The notes under the pieces were generated by a model. The model ran no database searches. It was not told the origin of the DNA and worked only from the letters and a program-made list of their open reading frames with translations. Both the position numbers and the translations under genes were made by a program. Source: Hymenobacter sp. (GTDB lineage: Bacteria > Bacteroidota > Bacteroidia > Cytophagales > Hymenobacteraceae). From it: a stretch of DNA of 39,713 nt. Positions 15,475-24,536 of the stretch are shown here, one piece after another; position 1 is the stretch's first letter, and the number at the start of each line of letters is the position of its first letter. The stretch spans positions 1 to 39,713 of the forward strand of contig JANXOE010000093.1 in NCBI GenBank assembly GCA_025353745.1, written 5' to 3'.

Positions 15475-18400
15475 ATGCGTCGTCTTTTTCTCTTGCTGCT
15501 TTGTGTAGGGTTGGGATGGACGCCGGCACGGGCGCAGGGCGGCGCGGCCACCGCCCACGCCGTGGTGCGCTGGGGCGGCTATGCCGAGGTGCCCAGCCGC
15601 GCCGAGCGCAAGCAGCGGGTGCCCACTTTCGCGGGGGCCTGGGCTGCGTTTGACGAGCAGGTGGGCGTGTTCAGCCTGCGGCTGGCCGGCGACGTGCGCC
15701 AGGGCCAGCTGCTGAACCCGGTGTACGAAGCGTTTTCGGAAGCCGACGCGAAATTATTTGACCTCAGCAAGTTGCCGGCCGGCCCGGTGGTGCAGCTCAG
15801 CCACGGCACCGAAACCAAGCTGCCGGTGACGCACCTGAGCCTGCGCCCGGTGCGCCGCAACCCCCAAACCGGCCAAGCCGAGCGCTTGGTGTCGTTCGAT
15901 TTCAACTATTCGCCCGAGCTGGGGCGCGGCGCGGCACGGGGCGGCATCGGCGGCACGGCCCGGGCCCACGCGGCCCATTCGGTGCTGGCCGCCGGCGATT
16001 GGTACAAGCTGGGCGTGCCCGGCAACGGCATCTACAAAATTGACCAATCCACCCTTAAGGCCCTGGGCATCAACCCTGCCACTACCGACCCCAGGGCCCT
16101 GCGCCTCTACGGCAACGCCGCGGGCGTGCTGCCCCAAGCCAACGCCACCTACCGCCCCGACGACTTGGTGGAAAACGCGGTGCGCTTCGTGGGCAACGCC
16201 GACAACGCCTTCGACGCCGACGAATACCTGTTGTTTTACGCCCCGGGGCCCCACACCTGGTACGCCGAAAACGGCCGGTTCCGACACCGCAACAACTTCT
16301 ATTGCGACACGGCTTATTACTTTCTGACCACCCAGGCCGCAGCCAACGCGCCCCGGCGCGTGGCCGCGGCGGGGGCCCCCGGGGCCGCGGCCACGCGCAC
16401 CGTCACCACTTTCGATGAGCGCGCTTTTTACGAGCACGATTTGGTGAACCTGCTGCACTCGGGCCGCGAGTGGCTGGGCGAGGATTTCTCGGCCCGGTCG
16501 GTGCTGAAGCGGGATTTTACCCTGCCTGCGCTGCCCGACCTGGTGCCCGGCTCCACGGTGCAGGTGACGCTGGCCCTGGCCGCCAGCGCCCTCGACGGCA
16601 GCCAGTTCGAGGCCAGCCTGAACGGCACGGCCATCGGCACCGCGCCGCTGGCCCCCACCGATGGCCGCTCTTTTTACGCGGTGGCCACGCTGAATACCCT
16701 CACGCTGCCGGCGTCGCTGCCCGCCGCCCCGTCCGGGGCCATCAGCATCGGCCTCGCCTATAGCACGCCCAGCACGGGCGTGGGCTACCTCGACTACCTC
16801 GAAATCAACGCTCAGCGCCGGCTGGTGCTCAGCGGCCCGGCCCTGGAATTCCGCTCATTGGCCAGCGTGGGGGCCGGCGCGGTGACCACCTTCGCGCTGA
16901 GCGGCACCAATGCCAACACCGCCGTGTGGGACGTGACCAACCCGCGCCGCGCCGTGGCCCGGGCCCTCGACAACGCGGGGGCCTTCACCGCCGCCACCGA
17001 CACGCTGCGCGAGTACGTGGCCTTCCAGCCCGACGGCGCGTTTGCCAAGCCCCGGGCGTTTGGCAAAGTGCCCAACCAGGACCTGCACGCCCTCGACGGC
17101 AGCTACGACTTGGTGATCGTGACCTACCCGGCTTTTCGGGCCGAAGCCAACCGGCTGGCCGACCACCGCCGCACCCACGACGGCCTGAAGGTGGCCGTGG
17201 CCACGACCAAGGAAGTGTACAACGAGTTCGGCTCGGGCGGGCAGGACGTGACGGCCATCCGCGACTTCGTGAAGCAGGTGTACGACCGGGCCCCGGCCGG
17301 CAAGCTCCAGTACTTGCTGCTGTTCGGCGATGCGTCGTTTGACTACAAGTCGAGCCCGCTCAACGACAAAGCCGCCGAGCCGACGTGGTGGGCCAGCCGG
17401 GCCCCGTTCCGCAGCGACGCCGACTTCGACCGCGCCAACCAGAACTACGTGCCCACCTACGAGTCGCGCGAGTCGCTGACGGCGTTTTACGGCAACACCG
17501 TCACGTATTCTTCGGAAGACTACTACGGCCTGCTCGACGACGACGAGGGCGAGTGGAGCGAGTACCCCACCGGCACCGAGGTGCAGGACATTGCCGTGGG
17601 CCGCCTGCCGGTGCGCACCCCTAGCGGCAGCCCGGCCAACGCCGACATGGCCCGCCGCATGGTCGACAAGCTCATTGCCTACGACGCGCCGGCCGGCTAC
17701 GGCAAGTGGCGCAACCGCCTGACGCTGTGGGCCGACGACGGCAACAACGACTTGTTCGTGGGCCAGGGCTCGGAGCCGCTGGCCGCCACCCTCCAGGCCA
17801 CCTACCCGACCTACAACATCCACAAAGTATACCTCGACCTGTACCCGCAGGTGGCGGTGGCGGCCGGCCTGCGCTCGCCCGAGATGAGCAAGGCGATGGA
17901 CCAGTCGTTCGAGCAAGGCTCGCTGCTGATCAATTACCTCGGCCACGGCGGGCCGGACGGGTTGTCGAACGACAAGATTTTTACCAATGCCTCGGCCCTG
18001 GCGCTGCAAAACCACGACCGGCTGGCCTTCCTGGTCACCGGCACCTGCGACCTGAGCACGTACGACAACCCGGATTTTACCTCGGCCGGTGAGCAGGTGC
18101 TGACCGATAACGCCAACGGCGGCGGGGCCGTCGGGCTGTTCACGACCACCCGCGTGGTGGAGGCGGGCCTGAACGCCGGGCTGAACCAGGCGTTTTACGA
18201 CTACGTGTTCCGGCCCTTGCCCGGCGGCCAGATGCCGGCTATCGGCACCGTCACGATGCTGGCCAAGAACGCCTACCCCGGCCCCGGCCTGGCCGGCGTG
18301 CTCAACAACCGCAACTACACCCTGCTCGGCGACCCCAGCATGACGCTGGCCTACCCCCGCCAGACGGTGGAAATCGACAGCCTGAACAAAAAATACCTGG

Positions 18401-19464
18401 GCGGCGGGGCCCCGCCCGCGGCATTGCAGGCCCTGGCCCCGGTGCGCCTGCACGGCCGCGTGCTGAGCGGCGGGGCCCCGAGCACCGGCTTCAACGGCAC
18501 GGCCCAGGTGACGATCTACGACAAGCCCGTCACGGTGATGACCCTGGGCAACAAGTACACCCCCACGCAGCCCGCCGACGGCCCCCGGCCGGTGCAGGTG
18601 CAGGAAAGCGTGGTTTACAGCGGCCAGGCCACCGTGACGAACGGGCAGTTCAGCTTGCGCTTCGTGGTGCCGAAGGACATCAACTACAACGTGGGCACCG
18701 GCAAAATCAGCCTCTACGCCTTCGACGCCGGCAAAAGCGTGGACGCGGCCGGCCGGCTGGCGCTGCCGGTGGGCGGGGCGGCCACCGGCGCGGCGCGCGA
18801 CACCGTGCCGCCCACCGTGGCCCTGTTCATGGACAATGAAACATTTGCCTTTGGGGGCCTGACGGGGCAGAGCACCACGCTGCTGGCCAACCTGAGCGAC
18901 AACTCGGGCATCAACACCACCGGCGCGGGCATCGGCCACGAAATCACGGCCGTGCTCGACAACGACCCCGCCAAGCTCACGGTGCTCAACGACGCCTACG
19001 TGGGCAAGGTCGACGACTTCCGGGCCGGGCAGGTGAAGTACCTTTATAAAGACCTGGCGGCCGGGCCCCACACCCTCAAATTCAAGGCTTGGGACACGTA
19101 CAATAACTCGGCCGAGCGCACGATTGAGTTCGTGGTGGCCCACACCGAACAGCTGGCGTTGGCCCACGTGCTCAACTACCCCAATCCGTTTGCCCGCTCT
19201 ACTACGTTTCACTTTGACCAGAACCGCGAAGGCGACGACCTCGACGTGCAGGTCCAGATTTTTACGGTGTCGGGCAAGCTCGTGCGCACCCTCACGGCGT
19301 CGGTTCCCAACAGCGAGCCCCACCAGAAAAGCATTACCTGGGACGGCCGCGACGAATACAACGACCAGCTGGCGCGCGGCGTGTACGTGTACCGGGTGAG
19401 CGTGCGGGCCCAGCGCGACCGCGCCACGGCTTCCAAATTTGAAAAACTTGTTATCCTGAATTAA
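15475..19464 (+). CDS. porU: Type IX secretion system sortase PorU
   Basis: A cell-surface cysteine protease of gingipain (C25) type that removes the C-terminal signal from secreted proteins and attaches them to the surface. It has 1329 residues from the ATG at 15475, with a signal peptide ending about residue 21 (TPARA, then Q). The protease region contains VIVTYPAFRAEANRLADHRR, YLLLFGDASFDYKS and NYLGHGGPDGLSND with His824, and TGTCDLSTYDNPD with Cys858 as the likely catalytic pair. Residues of about 1230-1329 are a T9SS-type C-terminal beta domain (LNYPNPFARSTTFHF, VQIFTVSGKLVRTL, ARGVYVYRVSVRA). The following gene is porV, the partner of PorU in the surface attachment complex. Pair and motifs make the call firm. 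Confidence 0.95.
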   Translation: MRRLFLLLLCVGLGWTPARAQGGAATAHAVVRWGGYAEVPSRAERKQRVPTFAGAWAAFDEQVGVFSLRLAGDVRQGQLLNPVYEAFSEADAKLFDLSKLPAGPVVQLSHGTETKLPVTHLSLRPVRRNPQTGQAERLVSFDFNYSPELGRGAARGGIGGTARAHAAHSVLAAGDWYKLGVPGNGIYKIDQSTLKALGINPATTDPRALRLYGNAAGVLPQANATYRPDDLVENAVRFVGNADNAFDADEYLLFYAPGPHTWYAENGRFRHRNNFYCDTAYYFLTTQAAANAPRRVAAAGAPGAAATRTVTTFDERAFYEHDLVNLLHSGREWLGEDFSARSVLKRDFTLPALPDLVPGSTVQVTLALAASALDGSQFEASLNGTAIGTAPLAPTDGRSFYAVATLNTLTLPASLPAAPSGAISIGLAYSTPSTGVGYLDYLEINAQRRLVLSGPALEFRSLASVGAGAVTTFALSGTNANTAVWDVTNPRRAVARALDNAGAFTAATDTLREYVAFQPDGAFAKPRAFGKVPNQDLHALDGSYDLVIVTYPAFRAEANRLADHRRTHDGLKVAVATTKEVYNEFGSGGQDVTAIRDFVKQVYDRAPAGKLQYLLLFGDASFDYKSSPLNDKAAEPTWWASRAPFRSDADFDRANQNYVPTYESRESLTAFYGNTVTYSSEDYYGLLDDDEGEWSEYPTGTEVQDIAVGRLPVRTPSGSPANADMARRMVDKLIAYDAPAGYGKWRNRLTLWADDGNNDLFVGQGSEPLAATLQATYPTYNIHKVYLDLYPQVAVAAGLRSPEMSKAMDQSFEQGSLLINYLGHGGPDGLSNDKIFTNASALALQNHDRLAFLVTGTCDLSTYDNPDFTSAGEQVLTDNANGGGAVGLFTTTRVVEAGLNAGLNQAFYDYVFRPLPGGQMPAIGTVTMLAKNAYPGPGLAGVLNNRNYTLLGDPSMTLAYPRQTVEIDSLNKKYLGGGAPPAALQALAPVRLHGRVLSGGAPSTGFNGTAQVTIYDKPVTVMTLGNKYTPTQPADGPRPVQVQESVVYSGQATVTNGQFSLRFVVPKDINYNVGTGKISLYAFDAGKSVDAAGRLALPVGGAATGAARDTVPPTVALFMDNETFAFGGLTGQSTTLLANLSDNSGINTTGAGIGHEITAVLDNDPAKLTVLNDAYVGKVDDFRAGQVKYLYKDLAAGPHTLKFKAWDTYNNSAERTIEFVVAHTEQLALAHVLNYPNPFARSTTFHFDQNREGDDLDVQVQIFTVSGKLVRTLTASVPNSEPHQKSITWDGRDEYNDQLARGVYVYRVSVRAQRDRATASKFEKLVILN

Positions 19465-19519
19465 ACTAATAATCCAGTTTCTTTGCGGCTGGGTACCCCG
19501 GCCCATTCCTTTCGCCTCT

Positions 19520-20755
19520 ATGCAACTAGCTACTTCTGTTACCACCCCACGCCTGGCGCTGCTGGCGGCCCTGCTGGGCGCCGCCGCCACGGCTCACGCC
19601 CAGACCATTACCACGGCCGTGCCCATCCTCACCCTGAGCACCGACTCGCGCTCGGCGGCCCTGGGCGAGGCGGGGGTGGCCCTCTCGCCCGACGCCAACG
19701 CGGCCTACTACAACCCCGGCAAGCTGGGCTTTGTGCCGTATAAGTACTCGGTGTCGCCGTCGTACTCGCCGTGGCTGCGCAGCATCACCGACGACATGGG
19801 CCTTTCCAACCTCTCGGGCTACGCCAAAGTGGGCGAGCGGTCGGCCCTCTCGGCCTCGCTGCTGTACTTCGACCTGGGCCAGGTGCAGTACCGCAACGAC
19901 CAGAACCTCGAGGGCCCCACGTTCAACCCCAAAGAATACGCGCTGACGATTTCCTACGGCCAGAAACTCAGCGAGAACTTCGGCCTGGGGGTATCGGCCC
20001 GCTACATCCGCTCGAACCTCACCGGCAGCAGCATTCCCGACGCCAAGCCCGGCAACGCCGCCGCCGTCGACGTCGGGGCTTATTATAACAAGGACGCGAG
20101 CATCGGGGCCGGCCTCTACAATTTGGCGTTCGGGGCCAGCATCAGCAACATCGGCAATAAGATAACCTACACCGACCCAGAGAAAGCCAGCTTCCTGCCC
20201 ACCACCCTGAAGCTGGGCACGGCCCTGACCAAGGAAATCGACCAGTACAACAAGATTACGCTGGTGTTTGACGCCAGCAAGCTGCTCGTGCCTTCGCCTT
20301 ACTACGAGGACGCGCTGCCCAGCACCGCTACCCAAGCGGACAAAGAGATGCAGCAAGCCCGCATCAAAACGGAGAACGATGCCCGGGCCCAGAAGTCCAT
20401 CATCGGGGCCGCATTCGGGTCTTTTTCGGACGCCAAGGGTGGTTTCAAGGAGGAATTGCAGGAAATTAACCTCTCGACGGGCCTGGAATACTGGTACAAC
20501 GACCTGCTCGCCGCCCGCGTCGGCTACTTCTACGAAAACCCCAACAAGGGGGCCCGGCAGTACCTGAGCTTCGGCCTGGGCGTGCGCTACCAGGTGTTCG
20601 GCATCGATGGCGCCTACCTCGTGCCCAACTCGCAGGCCAACCCGCTGGCGCAAACCATCCGGGTGTCGCTGCACTTCAACTTCAACAAGCTGGCCGACGC
20701 CTTCAGCGGCGACTCCGGCGGGACCAGCGGCGAAACGCCGCCCCAGAACAACTAA
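19520..20755 (+). CDS. porV: Type IX secretion outer-membrane protein PorV (LptO)
   Basis: A FadL-like 14-strand barrel that shuttles type IX substrates from the translocon to the PorU sortase. 411 residues; signal peptide ending at residue 27 (ATAHA, then Q). Family phrases are LTLSTDSRSAALGEAGVA, NAAYYNPGKLGF, YSPWLRSITDDMGLSNLSGY and the strand set around EYALTISYGQKLSENFGLGVSARYI. The usual C-terminal segment around FGLGVRYQVFGIDGAYL is followed by a Gly/Ser-rich tail (SGDSGGTSGETPPQNN). The start ATG is 55 bases after the porU stop. A weak -7-like word TTTCTTTG at 19478-19485 could give a separate promoter; otherwise porU and porV share a transcript. Confidence 0.93.
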   Translation: MQLATSVTTPRLALLAALLGAAATAHAQTITTAVPILTLSTDSRSAALGEAGVALSPDANAAYYNPGKLGFVPYKYSVSPSYSPWLRSITDDMGLSNLSGYAKVGERSALSASLLYFDLGQVQYRNDQNLEGPTFNPKEYALTISYGQKLSENFGLGVSARYIRSNLTGSSIPDAKPGNAAAVDVGAYYNKDASIGAGLYNLAFGASISNIGNKITYTDPEKASFLPTTLKLGTALTKEIDQYNKITLVFDASKLLVPSPYYEDALPSTATQADKEMQQARIKTENDARAQKSIIGAAFGSFSDAKGGFKEELQEINLSTGLEYWYNDLLAARVGYFYENPNKGARQYLSFGLGVRYQVFGIDGAYLVPNSQANPLAQTIRVSLHFNFNKLADAFSGDSGGTSGETPPQNN

Positions 20756-20840
20756 ACCGGGGCCCTGGCGTGAACTCGCAGCGCTGACTTTGCGGGCCGC
20801 GTTGTTCGCTTCGTCCTACCGATTATTGCATAGCGACCGG

Positions 20841-20874
20841 GCGGTAGCGCGGACTACAAAGTCCGTGCTACCGC
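20841..20874. repeat. REP-like palindrome downstream of porV
   Basis: GCGGTAGCGCGGACT (20841-20855) and AGTCCGTGCTACCGC (20860-20874) form a 15-base stem with one G-T pair and a 4-base loop ACAA. No T-run follows. The 180-base spacer holds nothing else that was recognised. The core resembles the smaller hairpins near 36620-36693 in its GTAGCGC/GCGCTAC ends. Confidence 0.6.
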
Positions 20875-20935
20875 GCCAGCCACTCTGCGGCCGGCCGCGT
20901 GGTTTTTCGCTTTTCTTACCGAATTTTTCTTTGAC

Positions 20936-22207
20936 ATGCTCGACCGTACCGTTGCCCCTCCTGTTCAGCCGCTGGCCCGCGTGGCCCTGCTGGCAGCAGA
21001 GGTAGTTGCCCTACCCAATGCCGCCCGCCTGCACACGCTGGCCAACGACGCCCAGCCCGTGGTGCGCCTGGAAGTGGTGCTGCCGGCCGGCAAAATCGCC
21101 GAGCCCAAACCTGGCCTGGCCCTGCTCACGGCCCGGATGCTGCTCGAAGGCACCGCCACCCGCACCGCCCGCCAGATTGCCGACGAGGTGGCCTTTTACG
21201 GGGCGTCGCTCGACTGCGAGTCGGGGCCCGACCGCGCCCTGCTCACCCTGCACTGCCTCACGCGGCACCTGCCCACGCTGCTGCCGCTCGTGCACGAGGT
21301 GCTCACACAGCCCGCTTTCCCGGCCGAGGAGCTGGCCCAATTGAAAACCCGCACCGCCCAAAACGTGCAGGTGGAGCGCCGCAAAACCAGCTACCGCGCC
21401 ACCGAGCGGTTCAATCAGCACCTGTTCGGGCCCGCCCATCCTTACGGGCAGCTGTTCGACGAAACCGCCTTCCAGGCCCTCAACCAAGCCGATGCGCTGG
21501 CGTTCCACCACGCGACGTACCAATTGAGCCGGGCCGAGGTGTTTTTGTGCGGCGACGTGGCCGATTACCAGCACCTGGTAGCCGAAACCTTCGGCCACGG
21601 CCCGGCCGGGGGCCCCGGCCCGGGGGCGCTCGCGCCGCCGTTGGCTAATTTTCAACCGGCTACCGACCACGTGGCCGTGCCCGGCAGCTTGCAGGCGTCG
21701 CTGCGCATCGGGCGGCCCTGGCCCACCCCGCACCACCCCGATACGCACCGCCTGAACCTGCTCAGCAAAGTACTCGGCGGCTATTTCGGCTCGCGCCTGA
21801 TGCGCAACATCCGCGAAGACAAGGGGTTGACGTACGGAATTTTCGCCAGCCCCACCAACCGCGAGCAGGCCACGGCCCTCATCATCGGCACCGACGTGAA
21901 CGGCGACAGCGCCCCGCTGGCCATCGCCGAGGTGCAGCGCGAGCTGCGCCGCCTGCAAGACGAGCTGATTCCGGCCGAGGAGCTGGAACTCGTGAAAAAC
22001 TATTCGCTGGGCAAGTTCGCCAACGACCTTTCCACGGTGTTCGAGCAGTGCGATAAGTACCGCAACCTCGTGCTGATGCAGCTGCCCGCCGACTACTACA
22101 CGCAGCTCGTGCAGCAAACCGACGCCACCGACGCCGCCACGCTGCAACGCCTGGCGCAGGAATATCTGTCGCCCGAAACCATGCAAGTAGTGGTAGCAGG
22201 CGCCTAG
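20936..22207 (+). CDS. M16-family peptidase homologue, non-catalytic type
   Basis: A protein of 423 residues with the two-lobed M16 (insulinase/mitochondrial processing peptidase) fold. At the place of the HxxEH zinc motif (residues 63-67) it reads LLTAR, inside the conserved frame LALLTARMLLEGT, so zinc binding is lost. The C-terminal lobe keeps the substrate-binding Arg and Tyr in MRNIREDKGLTYGIFAS, as in non-catalytic partner subunits. Such proteins normally pair with a catalytic M16 subunit encoded next door; none is present here, since porV lies upstream and ndh lies downstream on the other strand. ATG at 20936 follows a TTTCTTTG word. Confidence 0.88.
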   Translation: MLDRTVAPPVQPLARVALLAAEVVALPNAARLHTLANDAQPVVRLEVVLPAGKIAEPKPGLALLTARMLLEGTATRTARQIADEVAFYGASLDCESGPDRALLTLHCLTRHLPTLLPLVHEVLTQPAFPAEELAQLKTRTAQNVQVERRKTSYRATERFNQHLFGPAHPYGQLFDETAFQALNQADALAFHHATYQLSRAEVFLCGDVADYQHLVAETFGHGPAGGPGPGALAPPLANFQPATDHVAVPGSLQASLRIGRPWPTPHHPDTHRLNLLSKVLGGYFGSRLMRNIREDKGLTYGIFASPTNREQATALIIGTDVNGDSAPLAIAEVQRELRRLQDELIPAEELELVKNYSLGKFANDLSTVFEQCDKYRNLVLMQLPADYYTQLVQQTDATDAATLQRLAQEYLSPETMQVVVAGA

Positions 22208-22230
22208 CAGCTCACCTATTCAAGCAACGA

Positions 22231-22266
22231 AAAGGCCGTCGTGCTTCACAGCATGACGGCCTTTTT
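22231..22266. terminator. Bidirectional rho-independent terminator
   Basis: A 14-base stem AAAGGCCGTCGTGC (22231-22244) and GCATGACGGCCTTT (22251-22264) with one G-T pair, a 6-base loop TTCACA, T-run on the plus strand and A-run on the other side. It lies between two converging genes, the M16 homologue and ndh, and can serve both. Confidence 0.9.
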
Positions 22267-22284
22267 ACAGCCGGTTTCAGCCAC

Positions 22285-23661
22285 CTAAGCCCCCGTTTCC
22301 TGAATGGCTGGGGGCCCTGGGTTGTACTCGACGGTGGCCACCAGGTGCTCGGCGGTGCGCTTGCCTTGGTCGTCGGGCATGTCGCGGCGCTTGAAGGGGC
22401 GGATGATGAGCCGCAGGGCCTGGTCGGAGCTGAAGTAGCTGAACGCCCAGTCGACCAACGCCACCACTTTGTTGCGGAAGCCGACCAGCGTCATCAAATG
22501 GACGAACAGCCAGGTGAGCCAGCCGAAAAAGCCCCGGAAGTGGATGCCTTTGGGCAAATCCACCACGGCTTTGTTGCGGCTCACGATGGCCATCACGCCC
22601 TTGTTGAGGTATTCGAACGGCTTGGGCGCCTCGCCTTTGATGATGCGCACGAGGTTTTCGGCCATCAGCGCGGCTTGCTGCTGGGCCACGGGGGCCAGCA
22701 TGGGCAAGCCCTTGGGCATTTCGTCGGTCACGAGGTTGGCCACGTCGCCGATGGCAAACACGTTGGGCAGGCCCTCCACCTGGTTCCACGGGTTCACGGT
22801 CACGCGCTTGTTGCGGGTCACGGCGGCGTCGGGCAGGCCGGGCAGGGCGGCCCCGTTCACGCCGGCCGCCCAAATCAGGTTTTCGGTCGGGATGAATTCG
22901 GTGTCCGAGTAATACGCCTTGCTGTCCTCGAACCGTTTCACCGACGTGTTGAGCCGCACCAGCACGCCCAGCTCGTCGAGGTAGCGGCCGGCGTCCTGCT
23001 GCGACGCTTTGGACATGGGCCCCAGCAGCGCCGGCCCGGCCTCGACCAGAAAAATCTGCATCTTTTGCAGGTCCAGCTCCGGGTAGTCCTTGGGCAGCAC
23101 GTGCTTGCGCATCTCGGCCAGCGAGCCGCTGATTTCGACGCCCGTGGGGCCCCCGCCCACCACCACGATGTTCAGCAGGGCCTGACGCTGGGCCGGGTCG
23201 GCGGTAATCAAGGCCCGTTCGAAGTTTTGGAAGATGAAGCTGCGCAGGTTCAAGGCGTTCGGAATGCTCTTGATTTGCATGGCGTTGCGCTCGATGCTGT
23301 CAATGCCGAAGAAGTTGGTGAGCGAGCCGGTGGCCAGCACCAGGTAGTCGTAGCCGATTTCGCCCACGCTGGTTTGCAGCGTGTTGGCGGCCGTGTCCAC
23401 GCCCGTTACGTCGGCCATCCGGAAGAGGAAGTTGCGCTGGCCCGCAAAAATCTTGCGCACGGGGTAGGCGATGCTGTCGGCTTCGAGGGCCCCGGTGGCC
23501 ACCTGGTAAAGCAGGGGCTGGAAGTTGTGGTAGTTGTTGCGGTCGACCACGACGACCTGCACGGGGGCCTTGGCTAAATCTTTGGCCAGCTGCAAGCCGC
23601 CAAAGCCGCAGCCCACGATGACGACCCGGGGCTTGTCGGAAAACGGGAGATTGGTGTCCAT
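22285..23661 (-). CDS. ndh: Type II NADH dehydrogenase (NDH-2)
   Basis: A membrane-associated flavoprotein that oxidises NADH and reduces quinone without pumping protons. 458 residues from the ATG at 23659-23661. Residues 13-22 carry the FAD motif VVIVGCGFGG; the NADH-binding motif VVVGGGPTGVEISGSL lies near residue 165; FAIGDVANLVT is the second FAD contact. The C-terminal region has WLTWLFVHLMTLVGFRNK, the amphipathic and hydrophobic segments that anchor NDH-2 in the membrane. An in-frame ATG nine codons upstream is less likely. The same window carries complex I genes, so the cell can enter electrons from NADH by a pumping and a non-pumping route. Ends 19 bases from the bidirectional terminator. 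Confidence 0.93.
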   Translation of the reverse strand: MDTNLPFSDKPRVVIVGCGFGGLQLAKDLAKAPVQVVVVDRNNYHNFQPLLYQVATGALEADSIAYPVRKIFAGQRNFLFRMADVTGVDTAANTLQTSVGEIGYDYLVLATGSLTNFFGIDSIERNAMQIKSIPNALNLRSFIFQNFERALITADPAQRQALLNIVVVGGGPTGVEISGSLAEMRKHVLPKDYPELDLQKMQIFLVEAGPALLGPMSKASQQDAGRYLDELGVLVRLNTSVKRFEDSKAYYSDTEFIPTENLIWAAGVNGAALPGLPDAAVTRNKRVTVNPWNQVEGLPNVFAIGDVANLVTDEMPKGLPMLAPVAQQQAALMAENLVRIIKGEAPKPFEYLNKGVMAIVSRNKAVVDLPKGIHFRGFFGWLTWLFVHLMTLVGFRNKVVALVDWAFSYFSSDQALRLIIRPFKRRDMPDDQGKRTAEHLVATVEYNPGPPAIQETGA

Positions 23662-23741
23662 AAAGGGAAATGTTCGGGCAAAGCGCACGAACCGCGCGCT
23701 CCCCGTACAACCCCAAAAGCCATCCTTTGGTTACCAACGGG

Positions 23742-24434
23742 TTAATAATCCACGCCTTCCTTTTTCTTGAACTCGCCGTCTTTCACCTGCTTGACGAACT
23801 TGAGCCAGCTGAAGGGGTTGGTGAGCGGGTTGTTGGCTTGCAGCGACTGGCCCAGGCCCATGCGGGCGTTGTAGTCCTGCTGCTGCAAGCTCATGGTCTG
23901 GCGGTAGTTGGCCGACGAGCCCACGGGCAGCGTGTTGAAGATGCGGCGCATGGTTTGCTCGTTGAGGGCGTCGGCCCCCGGCGTGCGGCTCTCGCCCGGC
24001 ACCTTCATCGCCAAAAACGCCTGCTTGAACTCGCGCTCGGTGGCGTACGGAAACACCCGCACCTCGGGCAGCACGGTGGCGTCTTCCCGCATCGAGATGA
24101 CGACCGAATAGCTTTGCCGCTGGTAATCGGCCGGAATGGCGATGGTTTGGTTGGCGTAGCCGAGCGAGCGGATCACGATGCTGTCGCCGGCCAGCACGGC
24201 CATCGAAAAGTAGCCGTAAATGTTGGTGGTTGTGCCGCGCCCGGCCTTGGGCACGTACACGGTGGCCCCGGGAATGCCCAGCAGGCTGTCGCCGCTGGCC
24301 ACAATGCCGGTGAACTGAATCACCCGGCGCTTGCCCTGGGCCTGCGCCCGGGGCGCGGCCAGCAGCAGCAGCGCGCCCACCAGCAGGGCGGCAAGCGCAA
24401 ACGAAAAGCCCCGGGGGCGGTTGATGACGGGCAT
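23742..24434 (-). CDS. Secreted protein with carboxypeptidase-regulatory-like domain
   Basis: A protein of 230 residues from the ATG at 24434. The signal peptide ends at about residue 33 (APRAQA, then Q). The next 85 residues are a CarboxypepD-reg-like beta-sandwich: IQFTGIVASGDSLLGIPGAT, VYVPKAGRGTTTNIYGYFS, GDSIVIRSLGYANQTI, SVVISMREDATVLPEV. The remainder contains VFPYATEREFKQAFLAM and ends KKKEGVDY; this part has no recognised fold. Such domains are found at the N-terminus of many TonB-dependent receptors, but no barrel follows here. Transcribed divergently from the ArsR-type regulator. Function unknown. Confidence 0.8.
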   Translation of the reverse strand: MPVINRPRGFSFALAALLVGALLLLAAPRAQAQGKRRVIQFTGIVASGDSLLGIPGATVYVPKAGRGTTTNIYGYFSMAVLAGDSIVIRSLGYANQTIAIPADYQRQSYSVVISMREDATVLPEVRVFPYATEREFKQAFLAMKVPGESRTPGADALNEQTMRRIFNTLPVGSSANYRQTMSLQQQDYNARMGLGQSLQANNPLTNPFSWLKFVKQVKDGEFKKKEGVDY

Positions 24435-24452
24435 GAGGAACGGGCTAATGAG

Positions 24453-24460
24453 CAAATATA
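24453..24460 (-). promoter_or_regulatory. -7 box for the carboxypeptidase-regulatory-like gene
   Basis: The minus strand reads TATATTTG, a full TAnnTTTG match. Transcription would start near 24446, twelve bases ahead of the ATG. No -33 box is clear. Confidence 0.45.
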
Positions 24461-24484
24461 CAACCCTCAGGCCGGGCCGGGCCG

Positions 24485-24492
24485 TACCTTTG
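24485..24492 (+). promoter_or_regulatory. -7 box for the ArsR-type regulator
   Basis: TACCTTTG on the plus strand, 44 bases before the ATG at 24537. It lies only 25 bases from the divergent -7 box at 24453-24460, so the two promoters overlap upstream. No -33 TTG is seen at the expected distance. Confidence 0.45.
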
Positions 24493-24536
24493 GGCAACAG
24501 GAAATACACGGCATCCAGCCGGCTTCCAGACACCAG

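Noticed and set aside
16855..19590. A 911-codon open frame on the minus strand opposite porU
   Set aside because: It covers a gene with clear catalytic motifs and T9SS domains. The antisense product is Gly/Val/His/Arg-rich and shows no domain.
20841..20874. The palindrome after porV as a terminator
   Set aside because: The stem is strong but no T-run follows on either strand.
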